Source: Paenibacillus taiwanensis DSM 18679 (lineage in GTDB: Bacteria > Bacillota > Bacilli > Paenibacillales > Paenibacillaceae). Taken from it: a stretch of DNA of 64,000 nt. Where the stretch lies: NCBI RefSeq assembly GCF_000425125.1, contig NZ_KE384307.1, positions 62,001-126,000 on the forward strand, given 5' to 3'. The notes under the pieces were generated by a model, which worked only from the letters and a program-made list of their open reading frames with translations, did no database searches and was not told where the DNA came from. Position 1 is the first letter of the stretch. Each line of letters starts with the position of its first letter. Below are positions 45,295 through 53,960 of this stretch, piece by piece. Position numbers and translations under genes: made by a program.

Positions 45295-46312
45295 CTTGTT
45301 ATCGCGCAGCCGGTTTTGGCTTGTTCTAGGGACAGGGATGGCCCTGACATTAATTATGATTTACGTTAGTTTAACAAATGGTGAGTTTGATATGACGGTA
45401 ACAGATGTGATCAACACACTGCTTCGCCATCATCCTGTGCCCGAGCATGATTTGGTCATTTTTGAATTCCGTCTACCTCGTATCGTCATCGCCGCATTGG
45501 TGGGAATCGGGCTTGCTGTAGCAGGAACCGTTATTCAAGGCATTTCACGTAACGGTCTGGCAGACCCCGGTTTGCTTGGTATTAATGCAGGCGCAGGGGC
45601 AGCTATCGTCATATTTATGCTCTTGTTTGGGGGTACGCTCAAGGAGGCAGGTTTTGTTTCCGTTATGGCCATGCCGATGTTCGGGTGGGTAGGAGGCGTT
45701 TTTTCTGCGCTTATCATCTATGCCCTGTCATGGCGGCATGGCCAACTGGACCCGCAGCGTTTGCTGCTCGTAGGTATTGCGGTAGGCTCTGCATTTGGAG
45801 CGATTACGTTGTTTGTGTCGTTAAAGATGAATCCCAATGACTTCGAAATGGCGACAGTATGGCTGACGGGCAGCATCTGGAATGCAAACTGGATGTACAT
45901 CTTAACCGTACTGCCTTGGTTGATTTTGCTGCTTCCTGTCATTATGGTGAAGTCACGGGAGCTTGATATGTTTATGTTAGGTGACGCGCCATCGAAGAGT
46001 CTTGGTGTTCGTTTGGAACGCGATCGCTTTATGCTGCTCTTGTGTAGTGTCGGACTTGTTAGTGCTTGCGTAGCTGTATCGGGCAGCATCGGTTTTGTAG
46101 GCTTAATTGCCCCGCATATTGCCAAGCGGCTAGTTGGTGTTGAACATGCACGGGTATTGCCTGTGGCTGGAGTCATTGGCATGCTGCTTGTAGTCGGTTC
46201 GGACTTTATCGGAAAGACCGTGTTTTCGCCTGCTGAGCTGCCTGTCGGCATCGTGATTTCTATTGTAGGTGTTCCCTATTTTGTATACTTACTGCTGCGC
46301 AGCAAAAAATAA
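45287..46312 (+). CDS. feuC: FecCD-type siderophore permease (FeuC-like)
   Basis: 341 residues from ATG 45287, 8 bases after AAGGGAGG; a GTG at 45281 is too close to that site. It overlaps the previous gene by 8 bases. Motifs: FRLPRIVIAALVGIGLAVAG, ISRNGLADPGLLGINAGAG, GSIGFVGLIAPHIAK and AELPVGIVISIVGVPYF. It is the second half of the channel. No ATPase gene follows, as in the B. subtilis feu locus, where a separate ATPase serves the importer. Confidence 0.92.
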   Translation: MPSLLSRSRFWLVLGTGMALTLIMIYVSLTNGEFDMTVTDVINTLLRHHPVPEHDLVIFEFRLPRIVIAALVGIGLAVAGTVIQGISRNGLADPGLLGINAGAGAAIVIFMLLFGGTLKEAGFVSVMAMPMFGWVGGVFSALIIYALSWRHGQLDPQRLLLVGIAVGSAFGAITLFVSLKMNPNDFEMATVWLTGSIWNANWMYILTVLPWLILLLPVIMVKSRELDMFMLGDAPSKSLGVRLERDRFMLLLCSVGLVSACVAVSGSIGFVGLIAPHIAKRLVGVEHARVLPVAGVIGMLLVVGSDFIGKTVFSPAELPVGIVISIVGVPYFVYLLLRSKK

Positions 46313-46373
46313 CATCGTTGCCGATTGGAGAAGCATCTCCTATAGAAGTGTTTAATTGTTTACAAAGTTTACG

Positions 46374-46404
46374 AAGAGGTCGGGGTTATCTCCGGCCTCT
46401 TTTA
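46374..46404 (+). terminator. Terminator of the Feu-like operon
   Basis: AAGAGGTCGG pairs with CCGGCCTCTT (one G-U pair) and is followed by TTT, 60 bases after the last permease gene. Confidence 0.75.
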
Positions 46405-46681
46405 TGTGCTATGAAAATGAATAGTTGGTCTAATGGTCTGACAGCAGCTTCTTTATATTATGTGATTCCATTGGTCTTATATACAGGATTGAAATTACAA
46501 TTGAAGGAAGTAGTTGCATGGATGTTATATTCGGTTTATATATAAAATAGACAGAGCAGGAAAAGAAACTAGTTTCGACAAATATCGTATATATTCCATA
46601 TCAGCAGTCATTTTCCACTTGAAGCATTTTATTATGTTTTGTCTAATCCTAAATATCCGTGATGGAGAGGGGGACAAGCTT
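46405..46681. other. Intergenic region upstream of the coiled-coil gene
   Basis: About 280 AT-rich bases. It ends with a strong ribosome-site-like GGAGAGGGGG (46664-46673). Overlapping short ORFs look like chance frames. No repeat or RNA is evident. Confidence 0.5.
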
Positions 46682-47107
46682 ATAACGATTTATAAGCGAA
46701 CGAAGGCTATTTTATTGTTGATGTTTATGTTTACGGGCCTTGCCTTTGCATTCGGAGCAGTCCCTCAAGCGGAAGCTGGTTTCTGGGATTGGGTAACCGG
46801 CGTTACAGAGATTCCTTCGGAGGTAGAACAACTTAGATCTAAGTACGACGAAATGGAACAATCGATTATAAAGAGCGAACAACACTATAAAGAGGCAACG
46901 GATCGGTTAGCCTCCGATAATGAGAAGCTGCGCGGACAAAATGAGCAGCTGATGCAGCGCATATTGCAGCTTGAGACGAAGGATTTGGAGCAAAGGCAGC
47001 AAGTTCGCCGCATAGCAACTGTAGTGATTACAGGAATTGGATTGCTTTTGTTATATTTTGTGTTAACACGTGTGCTGCGTGTCATGGTATGGCAGCGACG
47101 GCGTTAG
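46682..47107 (+). CDS. Exported membrane protein with coiled coil
   Basis: About 141 residues. A signal sequence (KRTKAILLLMFMFTGLAFAFG, cleavage near AEA-GF) is followed by a coiled coil (SEVEQLRSKYDEMEQS to EQLMQRILQLE). A transmembrane helix (ATVVITGIGLLLLYFVLTRVL) and a basic tail finish the protein. The start is uncertain. The strong ribosome site at 46664-46673 points to the ATA codon at 46682, reading like MTIYKRTK; ATG 46634 is further upstream and lacks such a site. It precedes the AIM24-like gene by about 12 bases, so they are probably cotranscribed. The function is unknown. Confidence 0.7.
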   Translation: MTIYKRTKAILLLMFMFTGLAFAFGAVPQAEAGFWDWVTGVTEIPSEVEQLRSKYDEMEQSIIKSEQHYKEATDRLASDNEKLRGQNEQLMQRILQLETKDLEQRQQVRRIATVVITGIGLLLLYFVLTRVLRVMVWQRRR

Positions 47108-47125
47108 GGATATGGAGGAATGGAA

Positions 47126-47827
47126 TTGCATATTCAGAGTGAAGCGGAGTCGGTCCTTTCCCAAGCAGTGACGATTCGACTGGAAGAAGGAGAGATGCTG
47201 AATGTGCTGCATCCAAGGCAAATTATATCGTTCCAGGGCCAATCTTCCCAGCGTGAGGATCGGTTTATGGACATTGCAGGAATGTACCGCAAGCGTAAGC
47301 TGATCCAATCCAGACTGAGTGGTCCCGCTCAGTTTATGCTAGGTCTTCCTGCTGGCTTCTGTATGCAAACGATTCCGATTACAGCGGGCTCGGATCTGTT
47401 GTTTGAATGGAAGCATATTTTGTTCTACACGGAAGGTATGCGAGTTGAGCGCAAAGTCCAAACCTTCAAAAACGCGGTCATAACAAGGGAACTCGTTAAA
47501 ATGAAATTTTCAGCAGAAGACGGTCTGTTAGGTATCGTGTCCAATGGCCCCCTTCATCCAATGAAGCTGGACTCGGAACGGCCAACTTTTGTTGATATCG
47601 GGAGCTTGGTTGCCTATCCTGAAAATGCAACGTTGAAGCCCTGTGTATATGGGAACTCGATCGCGAGCCAGCATATGAACTACCACTGGGAAATGACCGG
47701 ACAAGGTTATGTACTGCTGCAAACGGGACGAAATGATGGTCAACTGGAGCGGGATATTGAAGGCGACGGCTTTGTCCGGCGTGTGTTAAGAGAAGTCATT
47801 CCATTTGGCGGTGTTCTTATTAGGTAG
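47126..47827 (+). CDS. AIM24-family (TIGR00266-like) protein
   Basis: 233 residues from TTG 47126, 6 bases after GGAGGA; ATG 47120 directly abuts that site and is the alternative. It is rich in beta strands with the family pattern (GEMLNVLHPRQIISFQG, GFCMQTIPITAGSDLLF, GDGFVRRVLREVIPFGG). Members are widespread and their biochemical role is unsettled. The upstream coiled-coil membrane protein may be a partner. Confidence 0.85.
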   Translation: MHIQSEAESVLSQAVTIRLEEGEMLNVLHPRQIISFQGQSSQREDRFMDIAGMYRKRKLIQSRLSGPAQFMLGLPAGFCMQTIPITAGSDLLFEWKHILFYTEGMRVERKVQTFKNAVITRELVKMKFSAEDGLLGIVSNGPLHPMKLDSERPTFVDIGSLVAYPENATLKPCVYGNSIASQHMNYHWEMTGQGYVLLQTGRNDGQLERDIEGDGFVRRVLREVIPFGGVLIR

Positions 47828-47883
47828 AGGTCGATAGTCATTGTCTCGGGAAAATATGTAAATTGGCACATGGTGTAACGATG

Positions 47884-47930
47884 AAGCCCCTTCCATAACG
47901 ACTGTAACTATCGGTCATTATGGAAGGGGC
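47884..47930. terminator. Bidirectional terminator
   Basis: AGCCCCTTCCATAA pairs with TTATGGAAGGGGCT around an 18-base loop, between convergent genes. Confidence 0.85.
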
Positions 47931-47992
47931 TGTATGATGTGATCGACGGGGAGTTGAGTCCGACAAGCACAGACGTAGCTCACAACTGTTGC

Positions 47993-48916
47993 TTATCGTT
48001 GCAGGCGAAGCTGCTCAAACATAGAGATTCTGAATAGAGCATCTTCCAATCCGTCCGCGCTGTCCTCTACAAACCACCATGCAGATAATACACTATGGGC
48101 ATAAGCCCAATCCAATAAGCGATCGCGATTTAAGTTAAGCTCCTTACAGAATAGGGATACTCGCCGCTCTGTAACGGCGATCGCTTTCTCTAAAGTAGCT
48201 GGAATCTCGTTTAACAAAAATGGAATGACTTCGTATTCCGCCTCGCCGATCACCCCTTTCGGGTCGATGGCGAGCCAAGATTCACGACGGGAAGCTAATA
48301 TATTCCCGTGATGAAGATCCCCGTGCAGCAGCGTCCACTCTTGAGTGGACGAAAGCAGCTCCGCGTAGCAGCGCTCGGCTTGCTGCACGGCATGCTCCGG
48401 CAGCGGACCCGTGCTGCCGTTATACATCTGGCGCAGCTTGGTAAGCCCCTGCGCCCAATCCGCTACGCTGGGAAAGGGGGATATCGTCCCCTTATCCCAG
48501 CGTTTGTTTTTGTGCAGCCGTCGAATGACGGCCGCCGCCGTTCGGGTTGCGACTTCGTCATCCCGAACGGTGCTCAGCTCTTGCCCAGGCGCGGCACGCT
48601 CTAGCAGAAGCGCGCCTTGTTCTGCATCAGACGCGACAAGCCTAATCGCGCCCTGACCGTCATAATAGTTGAGCGCAGCAAGCTCACTGCGCAGTTCCTG
48701 ACCAGGAAGGCTCAGCTTGAACACAAGCGCCGTACCATCCGCATGTTCAGCAGGTGCAACATAATTGTAAGAGAGCGTAAAAGGGGGTCCAACCTTTATT
48801 TTCCATTCGGCTTCATAGTGTGCAATTACTGTCGATAGCTCTGACAACCATTGCGCCCCTTGTTGATCATATATGGCAAGGATGGTTTGTCTCCATTGCT
48901 CAGGAATGGGCCTCAT
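47993..48916 (-). CDS. APH(6)/hydroxyurea-kinase-like phosphotransferase
   Basis: 307 residues. The catalytic loop is LLHGDLHHGNIL and the metal motif is AIDPKGVIGEAEYEVIPFLLN, as in the streptomycin 6-kinase family. ALVFKLSLPGQELRSELAAL is the probable ATP-binding strand with Lys. Chromosomal relatives are common in Bacillales and often have no proven resistance role. The start ATG has AGAGGGG upstream at a somewhat long distance. It is cotranscribed with nothing obvious. Confidence 0.88.
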   Translation of the reverse strand: MRPIPEQWRQTILAIYDQQGAQWLSELSTVIAHYEAEWKIKVGPPFTLSYNYVAPAEHADGTALVFKLSLPGQELRSELAALNYYDGQGAIRLVASDAEQGALLLERAAPGQELSTVRDDEVATRTAAAVIRRLHKNKRWDKGTISPFPSVADWAQGLTKLRQMYNGSTGPLPEHAVQQAERCYAELLSSTQEWTLLHGDLHHGNILASRRESWLAIDPKGVIGEAEYEVIPFLLNEIPATLEKAIAVTERRVSLFCKELNLNRDRLLDWAYAHSVLSAWWFVEDSADGLEDALFRISMFEQLRLQR

Positions 48917-48993
48917 TTAGACGTTCACGCCCCTCTTCTTGTTATTACAGCATACATTCCCCTCTATGCGCTCAGAAGCTCGAGTGATAGGCG

Positions 48994-50832
48994 TTATTGA
49001 CCGATAGAGATGGTCGAAGCAGAGGAACGGTCATCTGGTGGCTTGAGCAAATCAATCCGTTCACGGGCCTCAGCGGCCATATCCGTAATAATGCCGTCAA
49101 CACCGAGTGTGTAAAAATGCTCAACAGATTCCACGTCGTTGACTGTCCAGACATAGATCGGCTTATGAGCTAGCTTTGCGGATGCAATCCGTCTGGCATT
49201 TACAAACGTTTCCTCCACAACAAAGAAATCACATGCGAATCGATTCAAGTCAGCAAAGGTAGCAAAAATAATATATCCTACCTTGAGCTGTGGATCTAAC
49301 GCTTTAAGCTGCGTGACGAGGTCGTAATCAAGGCTCTGGAGGATAACTTGAGATGCGACTTCATGCCTGCGCAACGTATCAACAACAGTTGCTACATAAG
49401 TCGGGGTCTCCTTACCGTGTGTCTTGAGCTCAATATTAAGCTTGATCCGTCCTTTCGTCTGTTCAATGACCTCGTCAAGAGAGGATATTCGAGCACCATC
49501 ACCATCTTGCTTGAGCGTGATCTGCTGGAGTTCCGCTAACGTAAGGTCGTATACATTTACATTTCGTCCGGACAGCCGCTTTAGATTAATATCATGAATA
49601 ACGGCAAGCTTCTCATCTTTGGTTTGTAAAATGTCGAGTTCGATATAGTCCGCGTTTGCCCGAATAGCTCCCTCAAAGGCAGCGGATGTATTTTCGATAC
49701 CCGAGCGTACGTCTCCACGGTGGGCCATAATGACAAAGTCATCTTTTGCCTCTCCCCAGTCGGTCAGCGTTGCTGTAATCCCCCATCCTACTGTCAATAG
49801 CAGCAGCATGCTAAACGTTGCAAATTTACGACGATGCCGATGTATAAAGGTACGATTTTGCACGTTTCGCCGTTCCCACTGCACCGAGGCATCCAGTCCG
49901 TCAATATGGACGTTAACATCGTACGGATTCGCAAATTTGACATACAAGCAGGTTAAATTGGTCATAAACAGCGGGGTCCACACCAATGACAAAGCATACA
50001 CCCCGACACTAATAATAAAACCGAAAGCCAATTCGTTAGCCCACTCCTCAGAAATGAAGCTAAACAAAACGATAATACCGATCAGCAGCAAAAATACGAT
50101 TATAATTCCAATAATGCCTATGACTAGCCATTCCAGCATCGTCAGAAGCAGCGTCCATTTGCTGCGCCAGAACATACGGCTGCTCTTCTTGAATGTCGTC
50201 CAGAAACGTCCGTTGTGTTCCAACACTAAAATAGGCAGCGCATACGTGCACAGTAAATTAAACAGCAATACGATAGTTAGAAATACCCCAAGAACGGCAA
50301 GTCCCCATAAGCTTTTCATGAGTTCGCCAGTAACAAAGTTGGGTACTCTAATGCTTGGCAGCAGTGATGCGCCGAAACCGATATCAAGCAGTGGAAACAG
50401 TAGGAGCAAATATACGGCTGCACCGATACTACCAATACCAAGCAGTCTGGGCAATCGAGATATGACTTGGAGTAAGACCGAACGAATACGAGCGCGCTGC
50501 CCTTGTATACCGTAATAAGCGATATAAATAAGAACTGCAAATTCGGTATAGATAATCATAAAAGCGAGGGGCGCGATCACAATTAAACTTAACAGCCCGT
50601 AGCGGCTGAATACAAACCGAAGCAGATCATGATTAGCCGCCGCCTGGAAGCCACCGAGATCTAATATTTGATTAAAAATGATCGATAAAAAGGGGACAAA
50701 CAGCCCAACCGTCAGCAGCTTGTAAGCAAGCTCAAACATAATAAAAGAGCGGCCCGCATGTTTCCATACATAAAACAATTGTCGTGTCATTTGGAACCGA
50801 GGACGTTTGTTTTTGTTGCGTAATCTAGCCAT
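48994..50832 (-). CDS. Membrane-anchored glycerophosphodiester phosphodiesterase
   Basis: 612 residues. The first ~330 contain several long hydrophobic segments (a GDPD-associated membrane domain) ending near a helix at about residue 350. The C-terminal GDPD domain carries IMAHRGDVRSGIENT, YIELDILQTKDEKLAVIHD and LNIELKTHG, with the HRG and Glu/Asp metal ligands. It hydrolyses glycerophosphodiesters, probably with the active site outside the membrane. No ribosome site is strong; the ATG at 50832 fits the basic N-terminus (MARLRNKNKRPRF). Confidence 0.92.
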   Translation of the reverse strand: MARLRNKNKRPRFQMTRQLFYVWKHAGRSFIMFELAYKLLTVGLFVPFLSIIFNQILDLGGFQAAANHDLLRFVFSRYGLLSLIVIAPLAFMIIYTEFAVLIYIAYYGIQGQRARIRSVLLQVISRLPRLLGIGSIGAAVYLLLLFPLLDIGFGASLLPSIRVPNFVTGELMKSLWGLAVLGVFLTIVLLFNLLCTYALPILVLEHNGRFWTTFKKSSRMFWRSKWTLLLTMLEWLVIGIIGIIIVFLLLIGIIVLFSFISEEWANELAFGFIISVGVYALSLVWTPLFMTNLTCLYVKFANPYDVNVHIDGLDASVQWERRNVQNRTFIHRHRRKFATFSMLLLLTVGWGITATLTDWGEAKDDFVIMAHRGDVRSGIENTSAAFEGAIRANADYIELDILQTKDEKLAVIHDINLKRLSGRNVNVYDLTLAELQQITLKQDGDGARISSLDEVIEQTKGRIKLNIELKTHGKETPTYVATVVDTLRRHEVASQVILQSLDYDLVTQLKALDPQLKVGYIIFATFADLNRFACDFFVVEETFVNARRIASAKLAHKPIYVWTVNDVESVEHFYTLGVDGIITDMAAEARERIDLLKPPDDRSSASTISIGQ

Positions 50833-50933
50833 GAATAAATACAGTCCCTCATTATTTTAATTTCTGCACACTAACTTCATTATAAACTTAATCGTCAAAA
50901 ATGCCAAAAAATGTGCAAAAGTGAACAGTTGAG

Positions 50934-50962
50934 TTGACTTATTTCAATAACTATTATATACT
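50934..50962 (+). promoter_or_regulatory. SigA-type promoter for the VOC protein gene
   Basis: TTGACT (50934-50939) and TATACT (50957-50962) are spaced by 17 bases, about 140 bases before the start codon. Confidence 0.65.
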
Positions 50963-51098
50963 TACTTACGAAAAGTAACTTATTTGGTTTACACCTTTAA
51001 TATGGATTGTGCATCCTGAAGGAGAAGGGACTTAGCTTCAGCCTTTCAAACGGGATCAACATAACGATATAGCTGCTACTAAAAGGAGGCACCCTCTG

Positions 51099-51947
51099 AT
51101 GACAACATCTATCCACCCCCAAGTAAGGATTGGCCACGTGCACTTACTTGTTGCTAACTTGGACAACATGACACGTTTTTACCGAGATGTGATTGGTTTT
51201 AAAGTTACTGAACAACAAGCCCAAAAGGTCACCTTTACTGCTGATGGCCACACGCCTTTGCTAGTGCTGGAGCAGCGTGAGGGCCTTAGTTTAATGCCAC
51301 AGCGGACGACAGGGCTGTACCATTTTGCCATATTACTGCCGGATCGTGCAGATTTGGCACGTGCACTATTGCACTTGGCGGAGCAGAAGGTCCCTACGCA
51401 GGGGGCCTCAGATCATGGCTTCAGCGAAGCTTTATATTTAAACGATCCTGAAGGAAACGGCATTGAAATTTATGCGGATCGTCCTCGTTCAGAATGGGAG
51501 GGCAGAGTGGAGCAGGTAGGCACGACTGGAGCACTTCAAGTAGAAGACCTGCTCCGAGCTGCGGCAGGAAACGAGTCATGGCTTGGCTTACCAGAACAGA
51601 CGATTATTGGCCATATTCACCTACACGTTGGCGACTTGAAGGAAGCAAACCAGTTCTTCGTTGGGCAGTTAGGATTTAAAATAGAGATGAGTATGGCTGA
51701 TCACGCGCTGTTTATTGCTGCTGGCGGGTATCATCATCATATTGGCTTAAATACTTGGGCAGGATCGGAACGACCACCTGCAAATAGCACGGGCTTGTAT
51801 TTGTATTCGTTATTGTTCCCTGATTCAGCAGTGCTGAATGAGACGATCGCTAGGCTGCGGCAGCTTGATATTATGGTAGATACATCCACTGTGCATCCGA
51901 CTATAATCGATACTACGGGCAGCCGCATCGAACTTCGAACAACGTAA
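51099..51947 (+). CDS. Two-domain VOC (glyoxalase/dioxygenase) family protein
   Basis: 282 residues with two VOC repeats: IGHVHLLVANLDNMTRFYRD (residues ~8-28) and IGHIHLHVGDLKEANQFFVG (~168-187). Conserved metal ligands are likely the His in GHVHL/GHIHL and the Glu in NGIEIYADR, as in CatE-like catechol 2,3-dioxygenases. A ring-cleaving dioxygenase or glyoxalase role is possible; the substrate is unknown. AAAGGAGGC precedes the ATG. Confidence 0.9.
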   Translation: MTTSIHPQVRIGHVHLLVANLDNMTRFYRDVIGFKVTEQQAQKVTFTADGHTPLLVLEQREGLSLMPQRTTGLYHFAILLPDRADLARALLHLAEQKVPTQGASDHGFSEALYLNDPEGNGIEIYADRPRSEWEGRVEQVGTTGALQVEDLLRAAAGNESWLGLPEQTIIGHIHLHVGDLKEANQFFVGQLGFKIEMSMADHALFIAAGGYHHHIGLNTWAGSERPPANSTGLYLYSLLFPDSAVLNETIARLRQLDIMVDTSTVHPTIIDTTGSRIELRTT

Positions 51948-51980
51948 ATACATCACATAATGAAATACAGCGACAGCACT

Positions 51981-52038
51981 AACACCTTGCCGAATTGTAA
52001 ATGGGAAGCTCATTTATGATTACAGGCAAGGTGTTTTT
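51981..52038 (+). terminator. Terminator after the VOC protein gene
   Basis: AACACCTTGCC pairs with GGCAAGGTGTT, followed by TTTT. A smaller TAAATG/CATTTA pair lies in the loop. Confidence 0.85.
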
Positions 52039-52140
52039 GTGTATAAAAGACATAACTTATACATAAACGAGGATATTGAATGGAAGGTAGTTGAATGAAG
52101 AGGTAGCAGAGTGGGTTAACCACTGAAATTGCAGCTCCAC

Positions 52141-52206
52141 AACTCGTATATATAAGTGTTGACAAACATGTATATACGAGTTAATATGTCCTTGTAAGCG
52201 GTAACA
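52141..52206 (+). promoter_or_regulatory. tre promoter with two TreR-type operators and a cre site
   Basis: TTGACA (52159-52164) and TAATAT (52182-52187) are 17 bases apart. AACTCGTATATA (52141-52152) and TATATACGAGTT (52171-52182) form a perfect 12-bp inverted repeat around the -35. Each arm resembles the TNGTATATACNA operator of TreR. TGTAAGCGGTAACA (52193-52206) matches the cre consensus fully and overlaps the expected transcription start. Confidence 0.85.
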
Positions 52207-52251
52207 GCAGGCTGTTGCCACAAGCGGGTAATGGAAGAGGAGATGACATCA

Positions 52252-53688
52252 ATGGGGAAAAATTACCGTGAGACGGCTGAGCAAGTCATAGAGTATCTTG
52301 GTGGCAAAGACAACATTGAACAAGCTGCGCATTGTGTAACACGGCTGCGGATTGCACTTAAAGACGAGTCGCAAATTCAATTGGAACAATTGCAATCGGT
52401 TTCACTGGTGAAGGGTGCATTTATGAATGCCGGCGTCTTCCAAGTCGTCATTGGGCCTGTCGAGGTGGAGCGTGTGTATGCGGAATTAATCGCACTCACA
52501 CAGATGAAGTCAGCTACAGTAGCAGACGTGAAAGAAATGGGCTCTAAGAAACTGAACCCGCTCCAGAAGCTAGTCAAAATATTTTCTGACGTGTTTATGC
52601 CTATTTTACCGGCCATTATTACAGCGGGCCTCCTGATGGGACTAAATAACTTGATTGGTGCCAAGGATCTCTTCTTTGCAGGTAAAAACTTGCTTGAGGT
52701 GTATCCGAATTTACAAGGGGTATGGGACCTCATTAATATGATGGCGAATACGTCTTTTGTATTTTTGCCAGCTCTGGTCGGATGGTCTGCAACCAAACGG
52801 TTCGGCGGCAGCGAGATTTTGGGGATCGTGCTCGGATTGCTGCTCGTTCATCCCGATTTACTTAATGCATGGAACTATGGTCAGGCAGCGGCAGGTTTAG
52901 ATGGAGCTAAATTGCCCTATTTCGATATTTTAGGATGGTTTTCTATTGAAAAAGTAGGTTATCAGGGACAAATATTGCCGATTTTAGTAGCGGCTTATGT
53001 ATTAAGTAAAGTAGAACTGTGGTTAAAGAAACGTGTACCAAGCGCAATTCAATTGCTAGTCGTACCGATTACTTCAATTGTGGTGACAGGCGTGCTCGCC
53101 CTTGGAATTATCGGCCCTGTAACAAGACATATTGGTAACTTGCTTGCAGACGGAATCGTATACGTATTTGATTTTGCACCCGTGCTAGGCGCCTTGCTGT
53201 TCGGGGCACTGTATGCACCGCTAGTTATAACGGGAATGCATCATATGTTTATTGCGATTGACCTTCAATTGATTACACAAAATGGCGGTACCTTTATTTG
53301 GCCGATGATTGCCCTTTCTAATATTGCACAGGGCAGCGCTGCACTGGCTATGTTTTGGATCGCGAAAAAGCAAAATGACAAGAGCATGGCGTCAACGTCC
53401 GCTTTGTCCGCTTACTTTGGCATCACGGAGCCAGCCATGTTTGGGGTCAACTTGTCAAATAAGTACCCGTTTTATGCGGCTATTATCGGATCAGCGACAG
53501 CTGCCATATTTATTACGTTAAATGATGTACTTGCACCTGCAATCGGGGTTGGCGGTTTGCCGGCATTTATCTCGATTATGCCTCAATCGATGGCCAGCTT
53601 CTTTGTTGGTATGGTGATTGCCGTTGTAATCCCAGTCGTCATGACCTTTGTACTGTCACGTTCCAAACGATTAAACAATAAGGCATAA
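52252..53688 (+). CDS. treP: PTS trehalose transporter, EIIBC component
   Basis: 478 residues from ATG 52252; GAGGAG lies 10 bases upstream, and earlier ATGs at 52231 and 52243 are too close to it. The EIIB domain has the phosphorylated Cys28 (EQAAHCVTRLR). The EIIC membrane domain follows from about residue 110 (VFMPILPAIITAGLLMGLNNLIG, GMHHMFIAIDLQLI, AYFGITEPAMFGVNL). There is no EIIA domain, so a glucose-type EIIA must act in trans. It imports trehalose as trehalose 6-phosphate for the enzyme encoded next. Confidence 0.95.
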   Translation: MGKNYRETAEQVIEYLGGKDNIEQAAHCVTRLRIALKDESQIQLEQLQSVSLVKGAFMNAGVFQVVIGPVEVERVYAELIALTQMKSATVADVKEMGSKKLNPLQKLVKIFSDVFMPILPAIITAGLLMGLNNLIGAKDLFFAGKNLLEVYPNLQGVWDLINMMANTSFVFLPALVGWSATKRFGGSEILGIVLGLLLVHPDLLNAWNYGQAAAGLDGAKLPYFDILGWFSIEKVGYQGQILPILVAAYVLSKVELWLKKRVPSAIQLLVVPITSIVVTGVLALGIIGPVTRHIGNLLADGIVYVFDFAPVLGALLFGALYAPLVITGMHHMFIAIDLQLITQNGGTFIWPMIALSNIAQGSAALAMFWIAKKQNDKSMASTSALSAYFGITEPAMFGVNLSNKYPFYAAIIGSATAAIFITLNDVLAPAIGVGGLPAFISIMPQSMASFFVGMVIAVVIPVVMTFVLSRSKRLNNKA

Positions 53689-53709
53689 TAATTGTTCTGT
53701 TACGTTATA

Positions 53710-53754
53710 GGCTGTCCCGAAAGTGTCGCAGGACATGAGGGATAGCCCCTTTTG
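53710..53754 (+). terminator. Hairpin between treP and treA
   Basis: GGCTGTCCC and GGGATAGCC pair around a 20-base loop, with CCCCTTTT after it. It may reduce read-through from treP to treA. The 270-base gap shows no clear second promoter. Confidence 0.6.
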
Positions 53755-53960
53755 TTAGAGGGATAGTGCTACAAGTTGGTGCATGTCAGTTGGACAACAC
53801 ATGTTTACGTTAGTTATATGCGTTAGCGTATATGGGTTATAGGTATATTAATTTGAACCGTTACAACTAGAACAACAACAAATAGAGATAGGTCGGAATG
53901 TGAGGGGAGACCTGAGCGTCTTCGACAATTGGATAAGTATAGAGATAGGAGTGACCGGAT

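Noticed and set aside
46318..46545. 75-codon frame after the Feu-like operon
   Set aside because: It runs through the operon terminator and has no ribosome site or recognisable protein pattern.
47993..48916. Self-resistance gene for the PKS/NRPS product (APH(6)-like)
   Set aside because: It is over 30 kb from the cluster, in unrelated context, and similar genes are common in Bacillales.
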